Shown: positions 11,801 through 20,817, numbered from the stretch's first letter. The stretch: DNA of 64,000 bases from Cristatella mucedo (GCA_009760855.2 WPIO01000026.1:1617501-1681500), one strand, 5' to 3'. Numbers and translations are program-made. The notes: generated by a model from the sequence alone, not told the origin.

Positions 11801-13659
11801 CAAATGATTGTTGGTAACATTCGCAAGCAGAAGGTACGGTATATCAGGCAAATGCACACGATGGATGAATCACAAAGGCCCACTAAATACTGTAATAAAC
11901 AGGTGTGTTGTAAGGTTCTTTTTAAATTTAGTCATGTCAGGGGACGTTTATCGGTAGTTAGTTCCAGGCTTTGGGAGCATAGGAACTAAAGGCGTGGTCT
12001 CCAACGGTTTTGATGTTCGTACGATGTATGGCTAAACCATTCGAGTCAGAACAACGGGTTATGTGACTCTTTACCTGGTGGGGAAGTATTTCTGATAGGT
12101 AGGCTGGAGCCATAGAATGAAGAGACCTAAAATACAGCGTTGCCAAGTACTGCTTAGTACAAGTGCTCTCGAAAGTTTTTTACTGTTTAGAAAGGCACGC
12201 AGCTAAACTCGAAACATAGTTATGAGGTAAACATAGCGTCTTTTCAAAAACTGAAAAGGCTGACCCTCAGAATGGATATGGCCTGCATATATCCTGAAGT
12301 GTCAGCAAGCAGTGTGGGTTTCCTGTTCAAAAATGACCTTTCACTAGATGACCACATCAGCTCCACAGTTAAGTCTACCTTCTTTAAGCTATATAATGTC
12401 GAAACATTTGGTGTTGCTTAATAATAATGATGCCACAGCCAAGCTTGTTCGTGCCCGTGCGACATCCTTCTCGACTAATGGAACTCACTACTTGCTGGTC
12501 TTCACTCTCTAATGCAAGAAGGTGAAAACACTTCTGGAGCGAGGCTTTCTGCCGTGAACGTTGCAACTGCCACATTAGGCCACTTCTCATCGACCTGCGC
12601 TGGCATATCGAAAGCATCGAAGCATATCGAAAAGGTTTTGTTTCTCTCCTACTCCTCAGGCTTGCCATGGTAGTGCCTGCTCTTATGACTTAAGTCGTTT
12701 AGTTGTATCTCTAACCAACTTTAAGTCATTTGGAAACCGTGCCTGCAATTGATATGTTCCCAAAGCCTGAAACTCACCTCCAACCAGCATCACGACATCC
12801 CGTGACTTGACATTGAAAAAGAAGTTTGTTGCTCACTGCATTTGCTGCATTGGTGTGAATTGTCCTTTGTGTGCTTATATATGCCGACACTGTGCATGCT
12901 ACCAATTGATATGCTTGCTTAATAATAATAGTACATTTGTATACCACCTTCAGAGAACTTGATCTCTTTCTAGACATTCTTTACATTTGCTGCAAAGGAA
13001 GCACGATCGAATGGTTAGTGGTAGCTTGCTCAATGTCAACAAGAATAGCATGGTTAGAAGTGATAAGCACAGGTTTAGCATGCAAAAATAGTTTGTGGCA
13101 GCGTGCACAAGTGTCAGCACGAACAAGCACACAAAGGACGAGTCAAATGGACCCACTTAATGCTGTGACAAATAGATGTGTTTTAGCTTCTTTTTAAATG
13201 TCCTTCCAATCATATATAAAGTACCAAGGAAGAGATTGAGTTCTCTTTAAGAGCTATGCAAATATGTATTAATTTATTATTGGTGTCTGCACACTGTTCT
13301 GCTTTGATCACAGGGTACGGCCGCCTTTTGGTTCAACTTGTACAGGAATGGTGAGGGAGACATGGAAACCCGCCATGCTGCCTGCCCTGTCCTTGCCGGC
13401 TCCAAGTGGGGTGAGTCATCGGGTTGATGCCAGTTCTATTCAAGCCAGCTGTCGTTCGTCGTGTTCCATCACATCGCCCATCTGTTCACTTATGTATGTT
13501 GTATGGGCTTCTTTTTGCTGTTGGCTTCACGTGTTTGAGTCTAGTCCCCGAATCTTCTGCACCTGTCAAGTTCCCTTCTTTCTTTTAGTGGCCAACAAGT
13601 GGTTCCACGAGCGTGGACAGGAGTTTCTTAGACCTTGCGGTCTGTCCGAAGACGCCTGA
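1..13659 (+). CDS. P4HA: Collagen prolyl 4-hydroxylase subunit alpha, 3' half (spliced, partial)
   Basis: The gene encodes the catalytic alpha subunit of the ER-lumen enzyme that hydroxylates proline in collagen-type X-Pro-Gly repeats, using Fe(II), 2-oxoglutarate, O2 and ascorbate; in animals it works as a tetramer with protein disulfide isomerase. Exons are 1-29, 1991-2090, 3357-3410, then 4319-4387 or 4439-4504, then 9182-9250, 13314-13410 and 13589-13659. All join in phase and give 162 residues plus a stop with the first alternative exon, or 161 with the second. The segment is the C-terminal dioxygenase domain: HFD supplies the first His and the Asp ligand, TRH the distal His, and a Lys ten residues after that His (in GSKW) is the 2-oxoglutarate anchor. 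The N-terminal dimerisation and peptide-binding domains lie before the window. The family assignment is secure; P4HA1 versus P4HA2 orthology cannot be decided for an invertebrate. Confidence 0.96.
30..1990 (+). other. P4HA intron, no further feature seen
   Basis: AT-rich intron with short ATA and TAA runs (about 276-300). The conserved P4HA segments upstream of the first exon are not found here; they must lie before the window. No gene on either strand is supported. Confidence 0.6.
1991..2090 (+). CDS. P4HA: P4HA exon: helical segment before the Fe site
   Basis: The exon is 100 bp, with acceptor TTTTTAG and donor GTTGGT. One base completes a split codon and 33 codons follow, including GWIRDEENAVIRTISRRI and then TGLSLETVEQLQ. 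This matches the family segment around TGLDVSTAEELQ just before the catalytic core. It ends in phase 0. Confidence 0.93.
2800..3176 (+). mobile_element. LINE (CR1/L2-like) 3' end fragment with internal GT microsatellite
   Basis: The piece matches the 3' UTR of the local LINE family, from the CATTTAGTGGG segment through TGCTGCAAA and the CGCCTAGAAAGAGATTAAG box to the (TTA)n tail. A GT/GTAC microsatellite (about 2845-2970) has expanded within it, where other copies read TGTGCTTATGCGTGCTGACA. It lies in a P4HA intron in the same orientation as the gene. Confidence 0.8.
3357..3410 (+). CDS. P4HA: P4HA exon carrying the HxD iron-binding motif
   Basis: The 54-bp exon reads VVNYGIGGQYEPHFDFSR. HFD supplies the first two Fe(II) ligands (His412 and Asp414 in human P4HA1 numbering). 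The acceptor is TTGTAG and the donor GTACGA. Both boundaries are phase 0. Confidence 0.97.
3411..4318 (+). other. P4HA intron with partial SINE head
   Basis: Mostly unremarkable. Bases about 4135-4190 match the 5' head of the second SINE family (GGTAAAGGTGCTCGCCCCGA, an A-box-like tRNA-derived segment) without its tail. No other element is recognised. Confidence 0.55.
4319..4387 (+). CDS. P4HA: P4HA alternative exon A
   Basis: The 69-bp exon has acceptor TTTGCAG and donor GTAAGT, phase 0 at both ends. It encodes RKFPESETFDKS followed by IGNRIATWIFY. Exon B, 51 nt downstream, encodes the same 11-residue ending after a different beginning. In vertebrate P4HA1 and P4HA2 this same position, between the HxD exon and the SDVxAGGATVF exon, holds a mutually exclusive exon pair. 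Either exon alone gives an intact domain; using both would repeat the segment. Confidence 0.93.
4439..4504 (+). CDS. P4HA: P4HA alternative exon B
   Basis: The 66-bp exon has acceptor GCTTTAG and donor GTAAGT, phase 0 at both ends. It encodes VHHDTHQFEEE followed by IGNRIATWIFY. Over the 11 shared codons it differs from exon A at six positions, all silent. That pattern means an old duplication in which both copies stay under selection for protein function. Confidence 0.93.
4505..6471 (+). other. P4HA intron, GC-rich start, no gene supported
   Basis: The first 700 bp (4505-5200) are GC-richer than the rest and hold a long antisense open frame that overlaps the P4HA alternative exons, with no recognisable domain. 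I see no independent gene here. The remainder (5200-6471) is ordinary AT-leaning intron. Confidence 0.5.
6472..7445 (-). mobile_element. LINE (CR1/L2-like), 5'-truncated, nearly intact ORF2 C-terminus
   Basis: On the - strand an open frame (7423 down to 6719, 234 residues) encodes the post-catalytic part of a non-LTR reverse transcriptase, with the motifs SARNLGVIFQSDLSLDDHIS, SRLDFCNSLLTGLP, LQLVQNSAARLV, ITPLLADLHWLPVKQRIDFK, SFGDRAFSSYAPKAWNSLP and a final TYLFRTAF. Such motifs are typical of CR1/L2-group elements. The 3' UTR ends at a CTCAGAGAACTTAATCTCTT box and a (TAA)n tail at 6476-6502. Two partial frames from this copy and the one at 22.5 kb differ at only two of 82 residues, so this family has moved recently. 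The copy lacks the endonuclease and the YADD motif, so it is dead on arrival. Confidence 0.93.
7446..9181 (+). other. P4HA intron with a short LINE tail
   Basis: A solo 3' tail of the LINE family in + orientation lies at about 8085-8185 (TTTGCAGCAAATTTAAAG, the CCTAGAAAGAGATT box, then TTA/TCA repeats). The rest shows no gene or recognised repeat; the pyrimidine tract before the 9182 exon is modest. Confidence 0.6.
9182..9250 (+). CDS. P4HA: P4HA exon: core beta-strand segment
   Basis: The 69-bp phase 0/0 exon reads LSDVDAGGATVF, TSIGAKIWPKK, the equivalent of SDVxAGGATVFP..GAxVWPKKG in the family. The acceptor is TATGCAG and the donor GTTAGT. The preceding intron (4505-9181) carries LINE fragments. 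Confidence 0.96.
9251..10611 (+). other. P4HA intron, including a LINE-2 tail fragment
   Basis: Besides the 37-bp duplication, about 10420-10510 resembles the 3' end of a second LINE family seen at 42.96, 57.3 and 58.0 kb (CGAAAGCCGCTTAGGCTGTG, then a CCTAGTCATTA-like end). Otherwise nothing is recognised. Confidence 0.5.
9714..9787. repeat. 37-bp exact tandem duplication
   Basis: Two consecutive identical 37-bp units (9714-9750 and 9751-9787), each beginning CTACGGAGTGTGTCAAACTG. They lie in a P4HA intron, with no coding role visible. Confidence 0.9.
10612..10800 (-). mobile_element. LINE (CR1/L2-like) 3' end fragment
   Basis: The (TAA)n-type tail is followed by CACTTGATAAAGCGCC, the AGAGAACTCAATCT box, TTTGCTGCAAAGG and the GGTTATGGGTGACATGC segment of the 3' UTR in - orientation. 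It carries no coding part. Confidence 0.85.
11140..11480 (+). mobile_element. Decayed LINE reverse transcriptase core
   Basis: Conceptual translation with stops shows the remains of the RT core: an L-S-AAFDTIDH-like motif near 11170 and a degraded YADDTQLY-like motif near 11420-11445 (reads NADNTQLY). Frames are broken in several places, so this is an old copy. Confidence 0.75.
11708..12145 (-). mobile_element. LINE (CR1/L2-like) 3' fragment
   Basis: A TAA-repeat tail at 11708-11725, the CACCCTCAGAGAACTGAATC box, the 3' UTR, and then, in - orientation, the end of the RT frame (LRSLHSMAPAYLSEILPHQ, FSSYAPKAWN). It is more diverged than the 6.5 kb copy. Confidence 0.85.
12240..12921 (+). mobile_element. 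LINE (CR1/L2-like) fragment, opposite orientation
   Basis: The + strand shows a decayed RT C-terminus (a DDHISSTVKSTFFKL-like segment near 12340-12390, then HCHIRPLLIDL-type remains) and 3' UTR up to about 12915. It abuts an antisense copy at both ends, so the intron holds head-to-head and tail-to-tail insertions. Confidence 0.75.
12922..13290 (-). mobile_element. LINE 3' end pair next to a P4HA exon
   Basis: An antisense 3' end at 12922-13200 (TAATAATAG tail, TTTCTAGACATTCTTTACAT, CACGATCGAATGGTTAGTGG) is followed by a short sense-oriented tail at 13205-13290 (AGGAAGAGATTGAGTTCTCT and TTATTA repeats). It ends about 25-30 bp before the acceptor of the exon at 13314. Confidence 0.8.
13314..13410 (+). 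CDS. P4HA: P4HA exon with distal His and 2-oxoglutarate Lys
   Basis: The 97-bp exon (32 codons plus one base) includes GTAAFWFNLYRNGEGD, then TRHAACPVLAGSKW. The His of TRH is the third iron ligand and the Lys ten residues on is the 2-oxoglutarate anchor (His483 and Lys493 in human numbering). The donor is GTGAGT. An antisense/sense LINE cluster ends about 30 bp before the acceptor, unusually close. Confidence 0.97.
13589..13659 (+). CDS. P4HA: P4HA terminal coding exon
   Basis: The split codon becomes V, then ANKWFHERGQEFLRPC and GLSEDA before TGA at 13657-13659. This matches the family C-terminus (NKWxHERGQEFxRPC). The last cysteine belongs to the conserved disulfide pair. There is no KDEL-type retention signal, as expected for an alpha subunit held in the ER by PDI. 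Confidence 0.97.
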
Positions 13660-13915
13660 TAGCAATTTAGTCAACGAGTACGCCTCAAGTGTTCCTTCTT
13701 TTTTTCGATGGACCATTGTTTTAGTGCATGCCTACTTGTGCTATTAAGAATTCTCAGGCTTCACTTTCAACTCAGCAGGCGTTCGGGCAAGCTGCTTCTC
13801 TGTGATGGCTGCTCGTCAGGACCAGCTCGTGTTCCATTCGGCAGCACTAGTGTGTAGTCACGTGATGTATCGTTGCTTTGTTATGGGCCAATAAAAGCAG
13901 AGCATGCTCATCGAG
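13660..13915 (+). promoter_or_regulatory. P4HA 3' UTR with polyadenylation signal
   Basis: A canonical AATAAA lies at 13890-13895, about 230 bp after the stop codon, followed by a TG-rich stretch (about 13920-13933) that could serve as the downstream element. The exact cleavage site is not visible. Confidence 0.7.
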
Positions 13916-14059
13916 CCCTCTGTGTCTGTTCGTGCAGTGCCCGCGGTTTGCCTACACTGTCAAAGGAAACTACTAGCCCTGTAGATCCCAAACCTACCAT
14001 TCGCCTAATGAGATGCATAGATATGGTGCTGCCTTGAATAATTAACATAATGCATTCGA

Positions 14060-15010
14060 CCTTTGCTTCTGGTCTCGTCCCTGCAGCCTCGTCTAAAGCT
14101 GCTGTTAGGTCACTCATTAAGAAGACAACTCTAGTCCGGGAGAACTTTCACAACTTATGCCAGAATACCTGCTGTTGGTCTTATCACAGACTCTGGAACA
14201 TGTAGTGGCAGCCCAGATATTCTTATGTCAAAACTTAAGATCTAGCAAGTAACTTCCTCTCAGATTTTAGAGCGAATCATTCCACAGAGTCAACATTGTA
14301 GTGAGTGTATTGCGACCTTCTCTGCAATGCTGGCCTAGATGATCTCACTGCTAGTTCTGTTGGATCTCGCCATTGCATTTGATACCATTGATTGCTAGTA
14401 GCATGTGACGCCATTGATTACCCAGACCCACCTCTGCTCCACAGTCAAGTCTACCTACTTTCATCGTACATACCATTGCTCTGGCCTGCTTAGGAAAGAA
14501 TACTCTGCAGCTGAGCTGACATTTGTGAGATACCATCTACACTTCTGCAACTTGCTACTCGCAAGTCTTGCAACATGTGAAATAAGACGCTCTAAGTTGG
14601 TCCCTTCAATCTCTTGGTCCAGTCTACCTAACCGAACTGCTTCCCAATTATGCCTGGCATCGCACCGCCTCCTCTTTTGACTTGAGTCGTTTAGCCTCTA
14701 GCACACTTCAAATCTGTTGAAGACCAAGCGTTTAGTTTGCATGCTTCCAAAGCCTGGAGCTCACTCCCGACTGACGTCACGACAGACCCCCCCCCCCCGA
14801 CTTGATCAATTAAAAGGAAGGTCAAAACTCGCCTGTGTCGAGCTGGGTTCTTTTATATTGGCTTTTGTGTGCTTGTGAGTGCTGACACTGCATCTTATCA
14901 CTAAGCAATTGACATGCTTTCTTTTCAGCTTATGTAAAGTGCCTAGAAAGAGATTGTGTTCTCTTTGGGCACTATACAAATGTCATATTATTATTTTTTA
15001 TCATAATAAT
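14060..15010 (+). mobile_element. Decayed LINE with internal deletion
   Basis: Starts with broken RT core coding (an LLVLLDLAIAFDTID-like motif at about 14350-14395). It then jumps to the later part (TCCACAGTCAAGTCTACC near 14440, the YHLHFCNLLLASL segment) and ends in the GTGCCTAGAAAGAGATTGTG box at about 14940 and an ATT-type tail. The jump implies an internal deletion of several hundred bases. Confidence 0.8.
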
Positions 15011-15734
15011 GCACTTGACGTTGCACATTGCTGTGTGCTTGATGTGGCACGACGTTACTTTTCCAAGTGTGGTGGCTAAAACCAGCTGTAATTTAATTGA
15101 CATCTTGTATGTTCCGAATGGTTGGGCGTTTCGTTGAGTTGCGAGAAGGGTTGAACGCATCGTTGAACTTTTTCCTCTAGTGATTTGATATGAAGTGTTA
15201 AGGGTTCCTTAGTTAAATGCTAATGAGCATCATATAGCCTTTATTCAGTGGTAAAGTGAGAGCACACTTACATGCTCATCAGCTGGAAACCTGAGCAGAC
15301 GCTTTCTTAAAGCTCGTGGCTGCCTCAGCATACAGCACTTGTTGCTTCGGGTGACTTGGTGACAAGTCAAATTTGTCTTTGCTTTTGGAGCACCTTTTCA
15401 AATGGTTTGGCAAATTGACAGCAAAAGGCATAGATAGCTAAAAGCTGTGTTATCCGACATTCCGTCTGACGCCAGGTGCAGCTGAAGGTGGTGCAGCCCG
15501 AGCCTATACAATACGATCGTAAGCAAATAAGTAGAACGTTTCTCAAAAATCTTGTTCAAGTGGTCCAAGAAATCTCGGATGACTCAGTGACTGGTTTTAT
15601 TAGGGCCCAGTTTATAGACATTGCTGCACTCACCACCAAGATTCAGCTTTACGAATATGGTGATGAAATAGAGAATTTAGCCGGAACTGTATCCACTAAA
15701 GATGAGTGTAAAACTTGTTTGACCCTCCGATTAA
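15011..15734 (+). other. Unrecognised stretch with a short open frame
   Basis: The only notable item is an open frame from 15476 to about 15735 (product contains KVVQPEPIQYDRKQISRTFL and later ECKTCLTLRL) that runs on into the neighbouring LINE tail. I do not recognise it; there is no codon-use or splice evidence strong enough to call a gene. Confidence 0.3.
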
Positions 15735-18060
15735 TTTTTAATAGTAATACTATAGATTTGTATAGCTCCCCCAAAGAACTAAATCTGTTGGTATTTACAT
15801 ATGCTGTGAAAGAAACATGGTCAAACGGTTAGTGGTAACATACACAATGGTAAGCTTAGCATGGTTAGAGGTTACATGCACAGTGTCAGCATGTAAAATG
15901 TGGTTAGTGGTAGCATGCACAGTCGGGTAAACAAGTACGAATCACAAGAACTCACTAAATGATGTGATAAATAAGTGTTTTAAGCTTTTTAAATATCAAG
16001 TCATGGGATGTCGTTACGTCACTTAGGAGTAAGTTCCAGACTGTGGGCATTAACCAATTAAAGGCACGTCACTTAGGAGTAAGTTCCAGACTTTGGGCAT
16101 GAACCAATTAAAGGCACGATCTTCAAGCAGTTGAGGCTCGTACGAAGTATGCTTAGCTAAACGATATGATTCAGAGCCACATGTGGTACGATGCCTGGCC
16201 TGGTTGGGGAGTAGCTCTCTTAGGTTGGCTGGTGCAAAATAATGAAGGGACCTACAAGTGAATAACAGAACGGAGTTGATGAGCTGCTTGATTGAGAGCA
16301 AATGCAGGTCGCGAGAAGTGGTGTGACGTGGCAACTATGACGGTCATGACCGATAAGCCTTGCTGCAGAGTTTTGCACCAACAGTAAGTGCCTGAGTACA
16401 CAGACCAGCAAGCCATGAGTTGGAGAAGTCAAGACGCGATGTCACAAGTGCATGGACCAATTTGGATGTAGTATCCCTGCTTGAGCAAGCCCAAATTTTG
16501 GTGATGTTATGTTGCTGAAAGTTGGCCGACTTGACTATGGAGCTGATCTGGTTGTCTAGAGAAAGGTCACATTGGAGCAGGACACTTGGATTGCATGCAG
16601 ATGCAGCAGGAGATATGCTGGCAGAGGCGATTTTGAGTGTTGAGCTTTCCAACTTATGAGTCGCATTTGGTTTGCGCATAACTAGTAAGTTTTGTTGTCA
16701 TTTAGTTTGAGTAAGTTGTCTGCCGTCTATGTGCAGATGTCAGCAGTACATGCAGCAAAGGAATTAAGAGAATTCTACGAGCTGGAGGGCTGAGAGGGAT
16801 CAAAGCAAAAGTACAATTGAGTCAAATGCCTAGAAAGGAAAGCCTATCTGGCGATCACATCGGCAAGAGAGAGGGTATAAATTGCGAAATGAAGCGAACC
16901 GAGGACAAGGCCTTTATGTCAACCTGTACTTTGATGGTTTCTCGGTTGATCCTTGTTCATTCACATCAAAACTTTGGAGTCTCCTATTTATTTTTATCTC
17001 CTATTTATATTCCTTATCTCCTATTGATAGGACCTAAACCATTGCAGTGCAGTGCCCGTGATTTCCAGGCGAGATAGGGGGTGCCGGAGAAGGACTCGGT
17101 GATCTAATATGTATCAAAAGCTGCTGAAAGACCAAACAAAACAAATAGAGACATTCTGCCTAAGTCTGCATTCCTAATAAGGTTTTTATGCACCCGAGGC
17201 AATGCTGATTCCGTAGAGTGATTAGCTTAAAAAAGCAGACTTGAACTTACTTGTTAATAGTAAAGTTTCAATGAAAGAATTTAGTTGGTCTGCGACTCGT
17301 GCGAGTGTCGTCGAGAGGAACGGGAGCAGGGAGACTGGGAGGAAATTGCTAAAGTTCTATTGGTCTGGTATCGCTTTCTTAATTAGTGGCCTAACTACAG
17401 CCTTTTTGAAAGGTGCCATGACATGACCTGATGCTAAGGACATATTTTTCACGTTAGCTATGCATGGCAGCTGCAGATCTATGCATTGTAGAAGTTAGAC
17501 CATGGGAATATGGTTTAAAGAGCATGTAGTCTTCTTTGAATATGACTTTCAGTATGAGGTCTGTAATGGCTGCCTTGAATACAGAAACTCTGAGGCGCTT
17601 CACAGAAAGGAGTGAATCCTACGGGGTTGTTAATGAGGGACGGGAGTTCCGAGGGGAATGCTGCTACCTTAGGGACAGACTCTCTGATCTTGTCTCATCT
17701 TGCTGACAAAGTAGCTATAGAAGTGATCAGCTTGATCACCGCAAAAATCATTAGGTAAGGAGCTGACCTTGGACAGGTTAAGGAGATGGTTGATGGTAGA
17801 CATAAGGTTTTTTGGATTGTGCATCTGTGATTCGACAATTTTACTGAAGCTAGACTTAGCCTTCACTCGAATCGACTGTTATGGTCTAAAGTAGCCCTCC
17901 TATACCTGTAGATGGACAGTCAGTCCTGGTCTTTAGTATGCTTTTTCAAGCTTGGGCTTAGTAAAGCTAGCTAGTTTAATATCTGCGGTAAACCATAGGC
18001 AGTCCGGGCGAGGGCGAATAGTGTGCTTGGTCTGAGGTGCAAGCATGTCAGCTAATATTT
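15735..18060 (-). mobile_element. Long LINE (CR1/L2-like) copy, decayed
   Basis: This and the 25.8-28.2 kb element are the two longest LINE copies in the window. From 3' to 5' on the - strand: the tail at 15735, the 3' UTR, and RT C-terminal coding (16050-16680, including ASACNPSVLLQCDLSLDNQI and SRLDFSNSWLAGL). Next come a segment equivalent to the thumb/palm junction (16700-17100) and, at 17866-17669, a frame reading KAKSSFSKIVESQMHNPKNL and STINHLLNL, typical of the linker between endonuclease and RT in CR1/L2 elements. Many stops and shifts are present. A 50-bp tandem duplication lies inside. Confidence 0.85.
16017..16116. repeat. 50-bp tandem duplication inside the LINE
   Basis: Units 16017-16066 and 16067-16116 begin with the same CGTCACTTAGGAGTAAGTTC and differ at two bases. 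The duplication lies within the RT-terminal part of the antisense LINE, so it arose after insertion or in its source copy. Confidence 0.9.
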
Positions 18061-18865
18061 CACCGAATACTCTTAACGTCAACGAGAGCTATCTGAGTCA
18101 GTTGAACAAGTGCTGTTGAACAAATGCCTTTCCCAAAATCCAAGTTCTGCCAAAGAGGAAATTCGTTCGTAAATGCAGGGTAGCATGCACACCATATAAA
18201 CACACAGGGTAGTGTAAATACCATTAGGATGTAGCTGCCCGATGACTTTGCACACATATATACGAAAACCTATTACGGATCTCGGCAAAAGCAATTCATA
18301 TTGCAAAAACAGGAAGGAATTCGAATACAGTTTCACATTGCTAATCACGTAGGACCCAACCAGTACCGCCACTGCTTGGGATTCAGTACGAAGAATGCTG
18401 CCCACTGGTGCTTGTTAGCTTACTCTACAACTGCCTAGCTTCGTCACCATTTTCCTCGGCAAGCTACGTTTGTACCCACAGTGAGGCTAAATAGTCCGAC
18501 TCCTCAGTTATTGACTCGGCTAAGACCCAGCTGCTTTCTAGAGGCGATCAGGTGCATCCATGTATTTCGAATCGGTAGCTGATTAGCATCAACCTAAGAA
18601 GGGAGGCAATCGATAGCACATGCACATGCCGGATGAGATGCTTTGAGGCTCTGAGCAAGCGATGGAACACATTTTGAAAGCTGGCCATCCCCATTGACAT
18701 CATTTGGGGGGGGCGGATTTCCCGGCATATTCAGCTAGTACTGCTTAAACTGAATTAACATGCTAAAGCACTCTACCATCCGTGGAAGCTCAGCGAAATT
18801 TACTAGACTGATGATCGTGCAGCGGCTGCCAAGGCTTCACCCCAAAGGTCATAGCCCAGGATTCA
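18061..18865. other. Intergenic stretch, nothing recognised
   Basis: No convincing open frame, tRNA or repeat match to the other elements in the window. Short runs of G (around 18706) only. Confidence 0.5.
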
Positions 18866-19000
18866 AGGTGCTCGCTCTTCACGACCCAGGTTGTGGGTTT
18901 GAGTCCTGCACTAGGCGATTCTGAATCGCCTGCTGCAAGCGTTTGTTATAACCGTAAAGACTCTGCCGCCACTGTATAAATGGAGCTGTTAAATCATCTA
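18866..19000 (+). mobile_element. SINE-1 (tRNA-derived), old partial copy
   Basis: Matches the body of the local SINE-1: a CTCTTCACGACCCAGGTTGT segment, a B-box-like GTTTGAGTCCT, then CGCCTGCTGCAAGC, CCGTAAAGACTCT and the end TGTTAAATCATCT. It is more diverged than the other copies and lacks the head. Confidence 0.7.
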
Positions 19001-19177
19001 AGCTTTTTTCCTGGAGGTCGATTTGGGCTCTCGCAATTTTTTCGCATATTGGCTCGCGATCAACAAGTAGGCAGGAGAAGTAATCATTTATTCACAGAAG
19101 CTGAATACTATAAGAGCAAGTACCCTACCATTACGTGGAAAACGTTAAATACGTTATACATGTATGAAATGGCACAG

Positions 19178-19575
19178 CTCGTACAAACCTCAAATCCTTT
19201 GGAGACCATGCCTTTAGTTCGTATGCTCCCAAATCCTGAAACTCACTCCCAATTTTCGTCACATCTCCTGACTTGACCACATTTAAAAAGAAACTACAAA
19301 CGCACTTAAATATCACAGCATTTACTGGGTCCATGTGACCTGCCCTTTGTGTGCTTATTCGTGCTGATTCTGTGCATTGAGCCACTAACCATACTTGTAT
19401 GCTGACCCTGTGTGTGTCACACCAAACCATTATTCTTGTTGTTTATTGAGAATGCTGCCACTAACCACTCGAGCGTGGTTCCTCTGCAGCAAATTTAAAG
19501 CACCTAGAAAGAGATTAAGTTCTCTAAGGGTGCTTTATCAAATGTATTATTATTATTATTATTATTATTATTACT
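19178..19575 (+). mobile_element. LINE (CR1/L2-like) 3' end
   Basis: Begins in the last RT codons (CGTACAAACCTCAAATCCTT), runs through the full 3' UTR, the CACCTAGAAAGAGATTAAGT box and CAAATGTA, and ends in a (TTA)n tail at 19544-19573. Confidence 0.9.
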
Positions 19576-19687
19576 AACCAACCGTCCTTTTTGCAAGCAA
19601 TACGCCGTCAAACTAAACTGTTGGCAGCCACTATTATTTTGATTTCCTTCAGGGTCCTATTTTATGGATAGTGAATGCAGGACCGTT

Positions 19688-20450
19688 ATAATAATAGTAA
19701 TAAGAATATAATTTTCAATGTGTATAGTAACCACGATAGCTAATACTGTTCAGGGTCTTTACAATGCTGGAAAGGAAGCAAATCAACCGACTTGGAATTG
19801 TAGCAACTCAATTATTTCGGGCCTAAGCATATACAAGTCAGTCCGTGCAGACAAAACAAATACTGTGAGAGCAGGTAGGATTTTAGTTAGTGAAAGTCAG
19901 GGGATGACTTGATGTTAAGCCACAGTCAGTTCCAGGCTTTGGGTGCATATGAACTGAAGGGCTGCTTCAAAAAGATATGTGGCTGCTGGAGGACAGTTCG
20001 AAGCCTGATTAGTAAGTATTTGGTATAGGTAGCCTCGTGCCCAAGAGAATGAAGACCTAAAAGTAAGAGAACCTTGATATCGACAAACTGCTCGATGGGA
20101 TGCTGGTCGTTCAGAATTGCTTTATAATGACGGCTGTGACATTAACACGATTGACATGCATAACTGCTGCAGGCTGTGCACCCATCTGATAGCTTCTGAC
20201 TATGCAAGCAGGAAGACATGCAAGAAGAGTAACCCAAGTCTAGATGGTCTGTCACACGTGTATAGACTAACTTGGCTGTGGTACCGTGGTCTAAGCACGT
20301 CAATATTGTTTACAATTTCATGTTTCATTTGACTCATAACTTTTGGAGCACACATAGTCTTGTGTGGTCATGATTTTACTCTTTACCTCGAGCTCATGCA
20401 GGCTATTCTGAAAAACTCGGATCTTTGTGCAGTTCACGATATAAATTACA
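19688..20450 (-). mobile_element. Highly decayed LINE copy
   Basis: Recognisable landmarks in - orientation are a TAATAATAG tail at 19688-19705, AGTTCCAGGCTTTGGGTGCA near 19925, and AGAATGAAGACCTAAAAGT near 20045. The remainder is eroded. Confidence 0.65.
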
Positions 20451-20622
20451 GCACTACGTAATTTATTGAAATATCCCCGACCACTCAGTATTTTGAAATT
20501 GCAGCTTTACTTGCAGCTTATCGCTTAAAGGCCACTCACCGGTTGTTAGGGAATGCTACGACTGACTGCTCGTGCGGTTTCCCACCAGCTTGCATCTGCA
20601 TTAAGCCGGGATTGCTCTTGAT

Positions 20623-20809
20623 CAGCTGTTCTCAACCTGTGGATCGCGACACCTTCGGGGGTCGAACGACCCTTGCACACGGGTCGCTTAAGACCATCGG
20701 AAATGCATTTTCACATTTTGCTCACGCTAGTTTTATGGTTGGGGTCGCCACAACATCAGGAACTGTATTAATGGGTCGCGGCATTGGGAGGGAAGGTTGA
20801 GAACCACTA
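20623..20809 (+). mobile_element. SPIN-type hAT MITE (non-autonomous)
   Basis: A 187-bp element starts CAGCTGTTCTCAACCTGTGG and ends AAGGTTGAGAACCACTA, giving near-perfect inverted ends of the form CAGTGGTTCTCAACCT. Internal segments (GGGGGTCGAACGACCCTT, AAGACCATCGGAAA, TTTTATGGTTGGGGTCGCCA, AACATCAGGAACTGTATTAA, GGGTCGCGGCATT) match, from memory, the consensus of the SPIN (SPace INvader) non-autonomous hAT family. The flanks at 20615-20622 and 20810-20817 (CTCTTGAT and CTTCTGAC) look like an aged 8-bp target duplication, matching at 5 of 8 with all differences being C/T changes. It carries no transposase. Confidence 0.88.
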
Positions 20810-20817
20810 CTTCTGAC

